DNA of 57,345 nucleotides, taken from positions 1 through 57,345 of the forward strand of contig JAOPGA020001361.1 in the NCBI GenBank assembly GCA_026419775.2, read 5' to 3'. A model generated the notes under the pieces. It did not search any database. It was not told the origin of the DNA and was given only the letters and a program-made list of their open reading frames with translations. Each line of letters starts with the position of its first letter. Within the stretch, counting starts at the first letter, position 1. This document shows positions 9,963 to 19,670 of the stretch, piece after piece. This DNA comes from Acrasis kona. Lineage: Eukaryota > Heterolobosea > Eutetramitea > Acrasida > Acrasidae. The translations under genes were made by a program, and so were the position numbers.

Positions 9963-10846
9963 ATGAGCAGTAATGGAACAGGCGTAAGCACTCACGACAT
10001 TAATTACATTCTCACGTAACAACAGTACGATCTCTCAGTAACAACATACTCACCAGATGGGCGTCTATTTCAGATAGAGTATGCACAAAAAGCAGTAGAA
10101 AATAGCGGGTATGAAATGACTTGTGGTTTGTATTTTTAATCCCATTGATTAGTACAGTGATCGGTGTCGCATGTAAGGACGGAGTTGTTTTAGGTGTAGA
10201 AAAATTGATTGAAAGCAAACTTATGGAGAGAAACTCAAATCAACGCATATTTAACGTAGACTATCATGTAGGAATTGCGTTGGCAGGATGGAAACCAGAC
10301 ACACGTCAACTTGTAAATAAGGCACGCAAAGAATCACAAGATTACCAATCCTTCTACGGAACAAAGATCCCAGCCCACGTTTTAACAGAAAGAGTAGCAA
10401 TGCACGTCCATCAAGCAACAATGTATTGGCATTTGCGCCCATATGGTGTCTGCGCCCTTATATCTGCATATGACGAACAAGGACCACAACTTTTCATGGT
10501 TGAGCCATCAGGTACATCATGGGGATATCACGGATGTGCCGTTGGAAAGGCAAAGCAGGCTGCAAGGACCGAAATTGAAAAGCTTAAATTCACAGAAATG
10601 ACCACCCGTGAAGCCGTCAAGGAAGTAGCGCGTATTATTCACTTGGTACATGATCCGGTCAAGGACAAAGATTTTGAACTGGAGTTGAGTTGGGTATGTG
10701 ATGAAAGCAAGAGAGTGCATCAATTAGTTCCAAAGGAAGTCAAGGAAGAGGCAGAGCAATATGCAAAGGAGGCCAACAAGGATGATGACGACGATGATGA
10801 CGAAGAGGACGAAGACGAAGAACTTGTAGACTCTGGTGCACAATAA
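9963..10846 (+). CDS. PSMA3: 20S proteasome subunit alpha-7 (PSMA3 type)
   Basis: This alpha-ring subunit of the 20S proteasome has three exons, 9963..9983 (only seven codons), 10026..10108 and 10153..10846, giving 265 aa. The start MSSNGTGYDLS and the proteasome alpha signature [18 protein letters not shown] are restored by splicing, followed by [11 protein letters not shown]. The rest follows PSMA3, including [18 protein letters not shown] and ELELSWV. The C-terminus is acidic (a run of D and E), as in PSMA3, where it helps regulators dock. Introns are 42 and 44 nt. REV7 starts 22 bases downstream on the same strand. Confidence 0.95.
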
Positions 10847-10868
10847 AATAGTCAACTTTAAAATTTTA

Positions 10869-11504
10869 ATGTCCGATCTTGTTCAAGAAAAAGCAGAGAT
10901 TGTTCATGATGTGCTTGGGATCTTGATTGATTTTATAGAGAGCGTCATTCACACAATTCTATATGTGAGGGGAGTGTATCCAAACTATTTGTTTCATGAG
11001 GTTGTTTCAGCGTATACTGGTCAATTGCATTACATGAGCAGAAACCCTACACTCAACAAGTATGTTACGGATTTGATGAAGAGTATGAGAGAGTGGATTG
11101 AAAATGGTCTTGTTGAGAAGGTAATCATATCAATTAGCAGCAATCAAACGGGTGGAGGTTTGATTGAGCAACATGTTATAGATTTGGAATTAATTAAAAA
11201 TGAAAGAATCGAGCCAAATTCTCAGATATTTAGTCCTCTATATTGGTCGTTGAGAGAATTCTTTGTACAATTGCACTCACTTCAACCATTAATTGAGTCC
11301 GACCTTACATTTAATGTCGAAGTGGAGGCGAAAGCGTCGCAGTGTCTTCAACTTACATCCAATTTAGACTGGCTCATAATTTCTAGTCAGGATCAACTTT
11401 CATCTTTTTCAAATTCTGTAACAATTCAGCCAATAAAGTCAATGTTTAATGAAGGATTAGGCTTGAGAATGCAAATGTACACAAAGAAATTTACATCTGA
11501 ATAA
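10869..11504 (+). CDS. MAD2L2: REV7/MAD2L2 HORMA-domain protein
   Basis: REV7 is the HORMA adaptor of DNA polymerase zeta and shieldin-type complexes, acting in translesion synthesis and repair choice. The protein is 211 aa (MAD2L2 is 211 in humans) and intronless. The HORMA opening is clear (VHDVLGILIDFIESVIHTIL, then YVRGVYP), and the C-terminal safety-belt region contains PLIESDLTFNVEVE and IQPIKSM. MAD2 itself is less likely because of the YVRGVYP segment and the closing strand pattern. The ATG at 10869 is preferred over an in-frame one 33 bases upstream that overlaps the PSMA3 stop. Confidence 0.85.
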   Translation: MSDLVQEKAEIVHDVLGILIDFIESVIHTILYVRGVYPNYLFHEVVSAYTGQLHYMSRNPTLNKYVTDLMKSMREWIENGLVEKVIISISSNQTGGGLIEQHVIDLELIKNERIEPNSQIFSPLYWSLREFFVQLHSLQPLIESDLTFNVEVEAKASQCLQLTSNLDWLIISSQDQLSSFSNSVTIQPIKSMFNEGLGLRMQMYTKKFTSE

Positions 11505-11585
11505 AGTGCTTCTTATGTTCATCTTGTTTCCTTGTTGGGTTGACAGATAAAACGGTAAAAGCGCCCGCTCTTCTAGCTAATCATT

Positions 11586-12557
11586 ATGGCTGAGAGTGAC
11601 ATAAGAAGGTTACTTGAACAGCTTAAACAGCATTCATACGATTTAAAATCAAGTGGACATCGGTCACCTACGAAAAGTGACAATAAATCCGAACAAGGTG
11701 ACGAAGTAAATGAGTACGACGAGGAGGAGAATAGATTTTATCCTAGTGAGGTTTTTGATGTTGAAAGTGTAGCTTCTAGTTCACAATATGACCAAGACAT
11801 GGAAAGTATTGATGGGGACTCTCAAGGAATTCATAAAGACGAAGAAGGACTTATGATACCTGATGACGAAGAGGATTCCATACATTTACATTACTCCATG
11901 GATTCTGACGAAAACAATGAAGAAATTGATCATCTAATAGCTCAAATTAAAGAGATGAAAACAAAGAAACTTGTAAATGAATTTGAGAGGAGTCAGCATA
12001 AACTCAGAACGGACGACCTTAAAAAAGAATGTCAACAAAAATTAAGTAGGGCGGAGCAACTGTTCGATAATTGGATTTCCCTCAGGACAGATAACTTTCA
12101 CTACTTACAACACATTACAATAGAGGAGCTCTCACAACATCAGCAGGAGTCACAATTTGATGATGACATTAGTGATGCCAATAAACCAGCGAAATTATGG
12201 AAACAAACTTGCGATGCGAGAGAGGCGTACATAAAATTGAAGAAGTTCGTTGAGTTAAAGCAGAGTGAGTTGGAGTTATTAAAAGATGGAGTGGATGCAA
12301 TCACTGGTCAACAAACTCCCCCAAGAGTGGAACTTGAAGAAGGTAGCCAAGAACTCGACCATAAGTTACAAGAGCTGCAAAGGAGGAGAGAGGAGTGTGA
12401 GCATCGGACGAAGTTACACCGAGATGAGTTTTTAAGGCTAAGAGATAGAATAGAAGAGAAAAAGAAAAACATTAAAAATTTAGAGAAGAAGATAGAAAAG
12501 ACAGAGGCGACTACTTTACAGAAGGTGCGCGTCTTGGCGAAGAAATTGTTCAAATAG
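11586..12557 (+). CDS. Coiled-coil protein, unknown
   Basis: This is a 323-aa intronless frame. Residues 1-110 are acidic and serine-rich, probably disordered. From about residue 110 to the end the sequence is strongly coiled-coil, with heptad-like leucines and dense K, E and R (for example KKNIKNLEKKIEKTEATTL). No catalytic or named domain is seen. Such proteins are often centrosomal, kinetochore or trafficking scaffolds, but nothing here decides between them. It converges with the Elongin B gene, with 17 bases between the two stop codons. Confidence 0.6.
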   Translation: MAESDIRRLLEQLKQHSYDLKSSGHRSPTKSDNKSEQGDEVNEYDEEENRFYPSEVFDVESVASSSQYDQDMESIDGDSQGIHKDEEGLMIPDDEEDSIHLHYSMDSDENNEEIDHLIAQIKEMKTKKLVNEFERSQHKLRTDDLKKECQQKLSRAEQLFDNWISLRTDNFHYLQHITIEELSQHQQESQFDDDISDANKPAKLWKQTCDAREAYIKLKKFVELKQSELELLKDGVDAITGQQTPPRVELEEGSQELDHKLQELQRRREECEHRTKLHRDEFLRLRDRIEEKKKNIKNLEKKIEKTEATTLQKVRVLAKKLFK

Positions 12558-12574
12558 AAATTACATATTTATAA

Positions 12575-12888
12575 TTATTGCTCTGGTTCATCAATTTGTA
12601 TTGGCTCCCAAGAATCACCGTCGCGATAAACCATTACGATGATGGCGTCGTTACCAATGTTACCCTGTTGCAGCGTCGTTTCGTCCTGAAAGACTTGTTC
12701 GTGATCCATCGAGTTGTGAAATTGAATGTTTTCGTAGGGTGTGTTGTTTATAGCAGTGATCTTCTCTTTTAGGCTTTTTATTGTGTCTGTATTTTCGCAG
12801 TGTAAAAAGTACGTTTGCTTCTTCCTCTTAATGCGAACATACATCGACTAGAACAGTTATTCTTTATATAACATTACCAACATACCAT
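12575..12888 (-). CDS. ELOB: Elongin B-like ubiquitin-fold protein
   Basis: Elongin B pairs with Elongin C as the adaptor of cullin-RING ligases and in the elongin transcription complex. The main exon 12575..12847 encodes a ubiquitin-like fold: MYVRIKRKKQTYF, then IKSLKEKI, ending in the Elongin-B-type segment IIVMVYRDGDSWEPIQIDE, where human ELOB has VGLAFRADDTFEAL. A 38-nt intron (12848..12885, donor gtatgt, acceptor ctag) probably separates the start codon ATG (12886..12888) from the rest, adding two residues (MS). Without splicing, translation can still start at the internal ATG 12844. Total length is about 91 aa. The divergent RasGEF gene begins 51 bases away. Confidence 0.78.
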
Positions 12889-12939
12889 GATTGTTGCGCT
12901 CCAATTTCTATCAACTAAAAGTGACTTTTACAACCTAGC

Positions 12940-14088
12940 ATGACAAACGATGGTGCTGCTGATTTGGAATCGGTCTCAATAATAAAACAATGTATCGAAC
13001 AGGCTTTGAGTGATAATAATCAAATGGATTGTCTTTTGGTTACTTATCAAATGTACACAAATTCAACTACATTCCTCTCATCTCTTCTACAATACTATAC
13101 AGATATTAAGAACAAGGAGAGAATTCTTAAAATAATCACAAACTGGTTATGCAACTACTACCTAAAGTATGAAAAGTTTGATGAAAAGGGACCTTATAGC
13201 AAACAATCAGTATTATCACATTTGTGGAGATTTATAAACGAACAATCATCAAAGCAACAATACAGAGCTTTAGTTAATGAGCTCAAACTTGTCGTCGCAA
13301 CGAAATACAGAATCGCACCAACAATTTCTCTACAAACTGCAGGTGTTGTTGACTACATGGATAATAGCTATATTGATTTTGATACAATAAATTTATCAGA
13401 TTTATGCCTTCATCTAAACAAAGTCGAAATGATGTTGTTCTGCAACATCCAGCCACAAGAGATGATTAATTTAAATTGGAGCGACCCACGTACTAAGCAC
13501 TTGTCGCCGAATGTAGAAGCTCTCACAAGTAATTTTAATAACTTGAGTGCCTGGATGACATCACTCGTTATACAAGAGGAGCAACAAGAAGACAGGGTAG
13601 CTAAAATTGAAAAAATTATTAAACTGGCGTTGTTGCTGTTTGAATCAAGAAATTATTCAAATCTTCAATCCGTGTTGTCTGGAATTCGCCACAACAGTGT
13701 TCATCGAATGAAAAAAACTCTGTCCTGTATTTCTCTTGAACTACAAGAAGTACTAAAAACTCTGCAAGAGCTGTCTAGGCAGAATCATGTTCAGTACAGA
13801 CAGAAGGTGAAAGAAGCTATTGATGAGAATCAAGCAGTCATCCCATTTCTAGGAGTTATACAGAAAGATTTGACATTTGCTATAGAAGGTAACAGGAGTA
13901 GTTTGATCTACCAATGCACCATAACACACAAGATACTTGCCGATGTTATTAAAATGCAAAACTCCTGCCGTACTGAACTTGTGGGCACCAAATTAAAGAG
14001 TAATATTCTAAACATGATACAAGAACAAAAAGGTAGAATAGATGATGAAGAGTTACTGAAACGGGAGAGTAGGATGAGAGAAAAGTGA
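12940..14088 (+). CDS. Ras guanine-nucleotide exchange factor (REM + CDC25 domains)
   Basis: RasGEFs load Ras-family GTPases with GTP. The 382-aa intronless protein has a RasGEF N-terminal (REM) region at about residues 10-110, including KIITNWLCNYYLKYEKF. The catalytic CDC25-homology domain runs from about 135 to 370, with DLCLHLNKVEMMLFCNIQPQ, SAWMTSLVI and NYSNLQSVLSGIRHNSVHRM, matching family core motifs including the helical hairpin region. There are no extra domains, so it is a minimal RasGEF of the kind that is numerous in amoeboid protists. Together with the RasGAP at 28.2 kb it gives both arms of Ras control in this window. The start is the first ATG after the divergent Elongin B promoter. 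Confidence 0.88.
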   Translation: MTNDGAADLESVSIIKQCIEQALSDNNQMDCLLVTYQMYTNSTTFLSSLLQYYTDIKNKERILKIITNWLCNYYLKYEKFDEKGPYSKQSVLSHLWRFINEQSSKQQYRALVNELKLVVATKYRIAPTISLQTAGVVDYMDNSYIDFDTINLSDLCLHLNKVEMMLFCNIQPQEMINLNWSDPRTKHLSPNVEALTSNFNNLSAWMTSLVIQEEQQEDRVAKIEKIIKLALLLFESRNYSNLQSVLSGIRHNSVHRMKKTLSCISLELQEVLKTLQELSRQNHVQYRQKVKEAIDENQAVIPFLGVIQKDLTFAIEGNRSSLIYQCTITHKILADVIKMQNSCRTELVGTKLKSNILNMIQEQKGRIDDEELLKRESRMREK

Positions 14089-14726
14089 TAGCAATGTTAA
14101 TCAAAATAAATATCCTTGAAAAGTACAATGCTTTTAATAAACTATGATTTATTCAGTTTTCAACACGTTGGGTAGTTTTTCGAAGGTTACAATTGTAAAA
14201 AATCTTTATCAACTGAAAATTGGACACGTGAGTATCAGTTTCTGGACACATCACCATGAACTTTGGTACATCTAAAACCCATACTCTCGTTTAAATCACA
14301 TATTATCTTATTAAAAGTAAAGATCTGTCCCAAGTCTAATTCAAAACTTCGTTTGTTCCAAAGATTGTTTCAAATGATGAAATAAACTGGAAAGCCCTTG
14401 CAGCCCTCGGGAAGTTGAGACAGTCATGACATCGTGAAGATAAATCAGTTTCTTACGTCGAAAATCATTTATCAAGCATAACATGAATAAAATGTTCCAA
14501 ACTCGAGTGTCTATTAAAGAACCAAGTTTGGGTATACAACGACACAATACTCAAGAGTGCTTGAAGATTTAAAAAATATCAGGAGTATTCACACAATTCT
14601 AGTGATGTGTCCCAACTGCATCAGCTAAATGAGATGCAACATGAACATTTGCAGCAAGAAATACAGCCGAAACAATTGCACCACGCCCTTAATCGATAAT
14701 TTCTATTGTAAGTTAAGTCAACTAAA
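14089..14726. other. Intergenic region with a duplicated gene start
   Basis: After the RasGEF stop, bases 14164..14284 are a near-identical copy of the leader and first codons of the SLC35B1-type gene at 16026..16166 (listed separately). The remaining 440 bases before the peptidase-like gene show no supportable gene. A 68-codon minus frame (14341..14547) has no family features. Confidence 0.6.
14164..14284 (+). pseudogene. Truncated duplicate of the SLC35B1-like 5' end
   Basis: This segment matches 16026..16166, which holds the leader and first 11 codons of the transporter gene. The copies are identical over about 90 bases apart from indels: 3 and 16 bases are missing in the leader, and one A is missing in the fifth-to-ninth codon region, so the copied frame soon stops. 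The 16-base loss removes the centre of an inverted repeat. Near-identity implies a recent duplication. The two copies bracket the peptidase-like gene as direct repeats. Confidence 0.85.
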
Positions 14727-15860
14727 ATGGAACAACAAAACAGAACACTCAATCGTTTGGATGTGATCCTAGGGCATTTTATAACTCCTGAACCAAAATC
14801 TTTTCTCATCAAGACTCAAATTTGTTCAGCCCCTGTCAAAAAAAAGAAGACTAAAATAAACTTTCAAAAGTCATCCGAAGAATGGAATTGTTCGGTGTCT
14901 GATGTGAAAAAGGCATTTAAGACCACCAGGAACAGAAATCTAAAAGTCTCGCCTCCAATAATACCATACTTGATAGTCAAAGGCATTCAGGATAAGGAAA
15001 AAAGGCAAGGCAGTGTAATATCCACCCGTTATACATTACTCCTTAAGCCACCAAACAAACGCTGGAAAGATTGCAGAGCACGTTTGAACTGCCTGCTTAA
15101 AAGCCAAGGGGATATTACGAGCGATACTGTACCAAAAAATGTACAGTCTTTTGAAGAAGCCATGTTAGCCCTACCAAAGTGGACGAATCAAGATACGTAC
15201 ATCTTTCACCTGGACAAGAACATTCCCATAGTGCAGAGATGTCAAAAGTCAGGACTATGCTACATCCACGCTCCTGAAGTCGTACAACATTACTTGGTCG
15301 CAATCAACAACAAAGAAGCAGGTATGATAGACATGGCCAAGATGATTCGCATGAGCTTCGACAAAAAGACCTTGGAAAAACATATATTCAAGGATGCAGG
15401 TGGAGACAGCAGAAGAATGCTACTGAGCATACTAATGCCGGGATCCGTTGTTTTTGGTTCGGATTTTAGCGACGCCCTTACATGTCTGAAGAAGTATGGC
15501 CCAGGACTCATCCATCAGTTTACCGTTTTTGAAGACTTTTATAATTCTGGAAAGCTCTCTTTTGATGGGAAACCATGTGGAGAGGTTATTGGATATCATG
15601 CCATGGTTTTAATAGGAGTTCGTGAGGAAAACAATAAGTTGTGGTTTTTACTACAGAATTGGTGGCCAAGCGTACAGTTTGTCGAGGCATCAGAGGAATA
15701 TCTAAACGGATGCGAAAGTAGCCTTATATTTGTCAAAAATCCTCAGACTGAAATTCCTAAAAAGTGGCCAGTGCAAAACCATATGTACGCTGAGAACGAG
15801 AACCTTGACAAGCCAGAGAATGTAGCTGGAGAGGATCCTCCATGTCCTGTTCCAAAATAA
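14727..15860 (+). CDS. Papain-like cysteine peptidase-like protein
   Basis: This 377-aa intronless protein looks like a divergent papain-fold enzyme. A candidate active-site cysteine is Cys178 in QKSGLCYIHAPEVVQHYL (compare the papain QGSCGSCWAFS region). The histidine is His291 in GYHAMVLIGV, followed by KLWFLLQNWWPSV, where Asn311 and the tryptophans replace the usual NSW. The spacing (about 113 residues Cys to His, 20 His to Asn) is plausible for clan CA. There is no signal peptide; the N-terminus is basic (KKKKTK) and could be nuclear or DNA-contacting. Substrate and activity are unknown, and it could also be an inactive homologue. The gene lies between two direct copies of the neighbouring gene's 5' end, suggesting a recent insertion. 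Confidence 0.6.
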   Translation: MEQQNRTLNRLDVILGHFITPEPKSFLIKTQICSAPVKKKKTKINFQKSSEEWNCSVSDVKKAFKTTRNRNLKVSPPIIPYLIVKGIQDKEKRQGSVISTRYTLLLKPPNKRWKDCRARLNCLLKSQGDITSDTVPKNVQSFEEAMLALPKWTNQDTYIFHLDKNIPIVQRCQKSGLCYIHAPEVVQHYLVAINNKEAGMIDMAKMIRMSFDKKTLEKHIFKDAGGDSRRMLLSILMPGSVVFGSDFSDALTCLKKYGPGLIHQFTVFEDFYNSGKLSFDGKPCGEVIGYHAMVLIGVREENNKLWFLLQNWWPSVQFVEASEEYLNGCESSLIFVKNPQTEIPKKWPVQNHMYAENENLDKPENVAGEDPPCPVPK

Positions 15861-16025
15861 AAAATTGTGCCGATATTAATCTTTGAAACAGACAATAAAA
15901 AGGTTACCTTCTTCGAAAATTTGTTTTTGGTACATCTTGAAAGATCTAATAATTTAATCTAAAATTGTAGCTCTGAATGGACAGGTGTCCGGGATGTTGA
16001 CGAGATCTGATACAGTCAGTATAAT

Positions 16026-16136
16026 CACGTTGGGTAATAGTTTTTCGGACCAGCTAACCCGAAAAGGTTACAATTGTAAAAAATCTTTATCAACTGAAAA
16101 TTGGACACGTGAGTATCAGTTTCTGGACACATCACC
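16026..16136 (+). promoter_or_regulatory. Leader of the SLC35B1-like gene with inverted repeat
   Basis: This is the intact member of the duplicated 5' region. It contains the inverted repeat TTTTCGG (16041..16047) and CCGAAAA (16059..16065) around an 11-base loop, which could form a short stem-loop in DNA or in the 5'UTR. The duplicate at 14164 lacks the central 16 bases. A role in regulation is inference only. Confidence 0.45.
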
Positions 16137-17369
16137 ATGAACTTTGGTACATCTAAAAACCCATACAATAGCAAAAATACATTCATACCGATACAGCACA
16201 ATCAGCAGTACAGCGAAAATAACAATGAAAATGATACTGTCTTTTCAATCGCACCAGACCATAACACTCATTACAGACCGCAATATCAATCCAATGTAGT
16301 TATGACCTCACCACACAATGCACCCCCTACACAAAGTAGAGCCAAAAAGGCTTTTGAAATGGCACAATGCTGTGTTGGTATTTATGTATCGTTTGTTGTT
16401 CTCAGTTTTTTCCAGGAGAAGATTACTCGTAGACCTTATGGTGACGAAAATAATCAATCATTCTTCAATTTCCCAATGTTCTTGGTGTTTCTACAGTGCG
16501 TATGCAACGCAGCGACAGCATACGGAAGTAAGTGACTATGGTTGACGTGTATACTTATAAATTTAGAAATGTGGGTTACAGGGAAGCATAACCTCACAAA
16601 GAGCGAGGTGCCCTATTCCTTTTACGCCTTGGCTTCTTTCAGCTACATTGTTGCCTTCTGTTCAAGTAATGCTGCCTTGCTTTATATTAACTATCCAACC
16701 CAAGTTTTGGCCAAGTCATGCAAAATGATTCCAGTAGTTTTGATGGGATTCATCTTTGCAAGGAAAAGTTATTCGGTGCAACAACTTATTGCTGTGGGTT
16801 TGATTAGCTTTGGTATTACAGCCTTCATGTTTGACCGCTTTGGAAACAAACAAAAATCAAGCGCCGACAATGCTCATGATAACAACTTTTATGGAATAGT
16901 GCTTCTCGTGCTATCACTACTTGGAGATGGTGTCACCGCGACAGTACAGAGCAAGATGAGAGAGAGCAAAGTAAGGCCCAGCAGTGACGAAATGATGCTT
17001 TACATGAACGGATTTGCCATTGCTTTTGTGGGATTCGCACTACTATTGAGCGGAACAATTGTACCAGCAATATCCTTCTGTATACATCATCCAGAAATTA
17101 TTTTGGACATTATCATTTTGTGCTTCTGTATGAGTGTTGGACAAATCTTTATCTATTGGTGCATTGCCAGCTACGGACCCTTAATGTGCAGCATCATCAC
17201 AACTACCCGCAAATTCTTTACTATTTTGTTTAGCGTTTTCTGGTACGGACATCACATGAGTGCGATCCAATGGTTATGTATCTTGGTTGTGTTCGTTGGT
17301 TTGATGTGGGAGATTTTGGTTGAGGAACTAGAACATTATTTCAAGAAGAACCAACACAAGAAGAAGTAA
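16137..17369 (+). CDS. SLC35B1: SLC35B-type nucleotide-sugar/ATP transporter (UAA family)
   Basis: This multi-pass transporter of the UAA/SLC35B family has exons 16137..16527 and 16567..17369 (397 aa, 39-nt intron). The first 85 residues are polar and Q/N-rich and probably cytosolic. About ten hydrophobic segments follow, with SLC35B core motifs such as YPTQVLAKSCKMIPVVLMG, GDGVTATVQSKM, and CIASYGPLMCSIITTTRKFF (the conserved TTRK stretch). Of the family, SLC35B1/HUT1 (ER UDP-galactose or ATP/ADP exchange) is the best guess; SLC35B2/B3 PAPS transporters are the alternative. The C-terminus is lysine-rich (KKNQHKKK), loosely like an ER-retention tail. Confidence 0.85.
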
Positions 17370-17426
17370 AATTTCACACATCACTGACAGTCAATAAATA
17401 AAAATAACTACTATTTAATAAAATGT

Positions 17427-19670
17427 TTATAACCATTCTTCCTCAGTTTCATCGCTGCGTTCAGATGGTGGGAGTTGCATGAACTTGATGAATGATCCTT
17501 TTATCATGTTGCTTCTAACAGAATCGGCCACCACGTCGAACAAATCCAATTGTGCGAAACCTCTTTGAATGTTTGGCAATTCATTTTCCAAAATTTCTTC
17601 TTGAATGTTTACTCTACAAGGCGCGTCGCGTGCAAGATAATTCTCTAAGGTAGGGTTGAGTTTAGAATTCGCTGTTCACTTACTAATGATCTCTTCTTGC
17701 TTTTCACAACGTGCGTCTAAGCTCTTTATGCTCTTGTATTCTTCAAGAACTTCCAAAAAATCTACATTGTTTTGGTTGGAGGATCTCGAGCAGTATTCCC
17801 TAAAAGTGGCTCTCCTCTTTTTAGATCCCATCAGTCTGTTGAACTCAACTTTGCGCTTATGTTCCTCTATACGATTCTGTTCGGATTCAATCTGGGCCTG
17901 AAGCATTGCTTTATCGGAATTGTTTTTTGCAATTACAGCGTAGGCTGTCTGTGTTAATGTAGTTTAAAAGTATAAACTTACCTTTGACTGGTTCATCATT
18001 GATGAAGATTGTAATCTGTGAGGAAGATATGGTAATGGGAACCACATCACTAGCCTTACTAGGATTGATAAAGTGCGTTTCTTTGCAGGCACCTGTTTTG
18101 CTCATTGATTCCAGGTCTTCTAATCTCAATCCTTTCAAGATGGTTGTAATGTACATGACGTCGTCGACAGACTTCTTGTACCAAATTAAACCTCGATAAG
18201 AAGGCGTCGTTGGCATGGTTTATTAATCCATCCTGTAGCACACACAAAACAAAGTCTGGAATAGCATTCATGATTGCTCTCGCACGTTGCTCTTGTAGAC
18301 CGGTCTTCTCTAAAACATTTTTGATTTGTTCTTGTGCAGAATCAAGCGACTCTAACATCAAATTGATGCATTGTGTCATGGTTCCTAATTCATCCTTGCT
18401 CTCCTTTCCACCCCCTACGCGTTGTGCAATGTTGCCTGAAAATGTAATTTGTTCAACACTTCTTGTCAAGTTGACTATTGGTTTTAACACGGCAAGTTCG
18501 ACAAAGACCATGACGACCAAAGCAATCACTATTAGCGTAGCGGACAACACTCCTAGAGCAATACCCATGGCAGTCATTCCCAGTTGAAAAGTATTTCTGT
18601 CCACATCAGCAATGAATAAAAGGCTTGGTTTGTTGTTCCAATCATTAATGATTGCGAAGCTCATCATTCTATCACCATCAACTTTCTTACCCGGAGCCGT
18701 TTGATTTAGACCTCCCCAACATTTCCTACCAACTAAATAATCTTTATCCATCATTTGAACTGGATTGTTGTCGCTATAGTCGACGGTCCAATAAGAGTTT
18801 TTGGCAGAGGGAATAGTACGTTCTATTTTATTCACAAGATAGCCATAATTGTCAACAAAGTGTTTGGATGCACCTTCACCAGAAATGATTCCAAAATTCA
18901 AGCAGACTTGAGCCCTATCAGCATACTTTTGAACAATATACTCAGATTGAGTGGATGTAAGCATAAGGAAACCTGCCACTGGTCCGGTGTAGTCCGTTTT
19001 TACTATTGCACCAGCGCCTAAAATATGTAACTGCCCATGATAGTTTATGTAGCCAGTAGTAGCGACGGTGACGTTGGAGGAGATCCTTCTAATGTATGCT
19101 TGAGAAAGCGCCAACATCTCAACAGGTAAGGGTAAATTTCTATCATCTGATGTGAAATTATAGCCAAATGAATCGAGCAAAGTTCCATTTGAACTAAAAA
19201 TGGCCTATCATTATTAATGTATTAATAAATTTCATCTTACGTACCCCAAAAGACATGTTGTACTGTTTGCACATTTCATATCCGAAAACTTTAGGAAGAA
19301 AAGTTTTAGGTTCAGTTAATACTTCTTGGTAAGTATCATCCCATGCTGCATTATTGACAATCAGTTTTGACAGCGTGTCAAACTCTGAAAAGACTGCCCT
19401 CAGAGGTCTGGCGACCGAATCGCGTGCTTCTAAGGCCTCTACCTGTAAGAAACTATATGGGAATACTCCAAGTATAACGGCTAAAAATGCGAATGATAAG
19501 ACGAGGAACAGCAGTAACAGAACAAGAAACGTCTTGAAGCGTAAGGACTGTATGAACTGATTGTTTTCCTTATTTGTGTAATATTCCTCATCTGCCTCTT
19601 GTTGTTGTCTGGGATTGAGTAGTGAAGTAGGTGATGAAGAAGGTGATGCTGTGGACGTTGGTGTGTCCAT
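17427..19670 (-). CDS. Membrane sensor: CHASE4 - HAMP - PAS - RGS
   Basis: Minus-strand exons are 19245..19670, 17982..19204, 17684..17944 and 17427..17644 (introns 40, 37 and 39 nt), giving about 709 aa. In order: a cytosolic tail; TM1 (about 47-70); an extracellular CHASE4-like domain with its hallmark AAWDDTY (108-114); TM2 (about 352-378); a HAMP domain (P-x3-L near 384, DELGTMTQ near 413); a PAS domain (from about 452, NAIPDFVLCVLQDGLINHAN); and a C-terminal RGS domain (FREYCSRSSNQNNVDFLEVL to YLARDAPCRVNIQEEI). RGS domains speed GTP hydrolysis by G-alpha. Inside the PAS region (about 18140-18195) the frame shifts by one base with no good intron to explain it, so 20-30 residues there are uncertain. 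Confidence 0.78.

Noticed and set aside
9857-9973. A short frame starting MGCIFCK, like a HIT protein or acylated peptide.
   Set aside because: It stops after 38 codons, shows no HIT motif and runs into the PSMA3 start.
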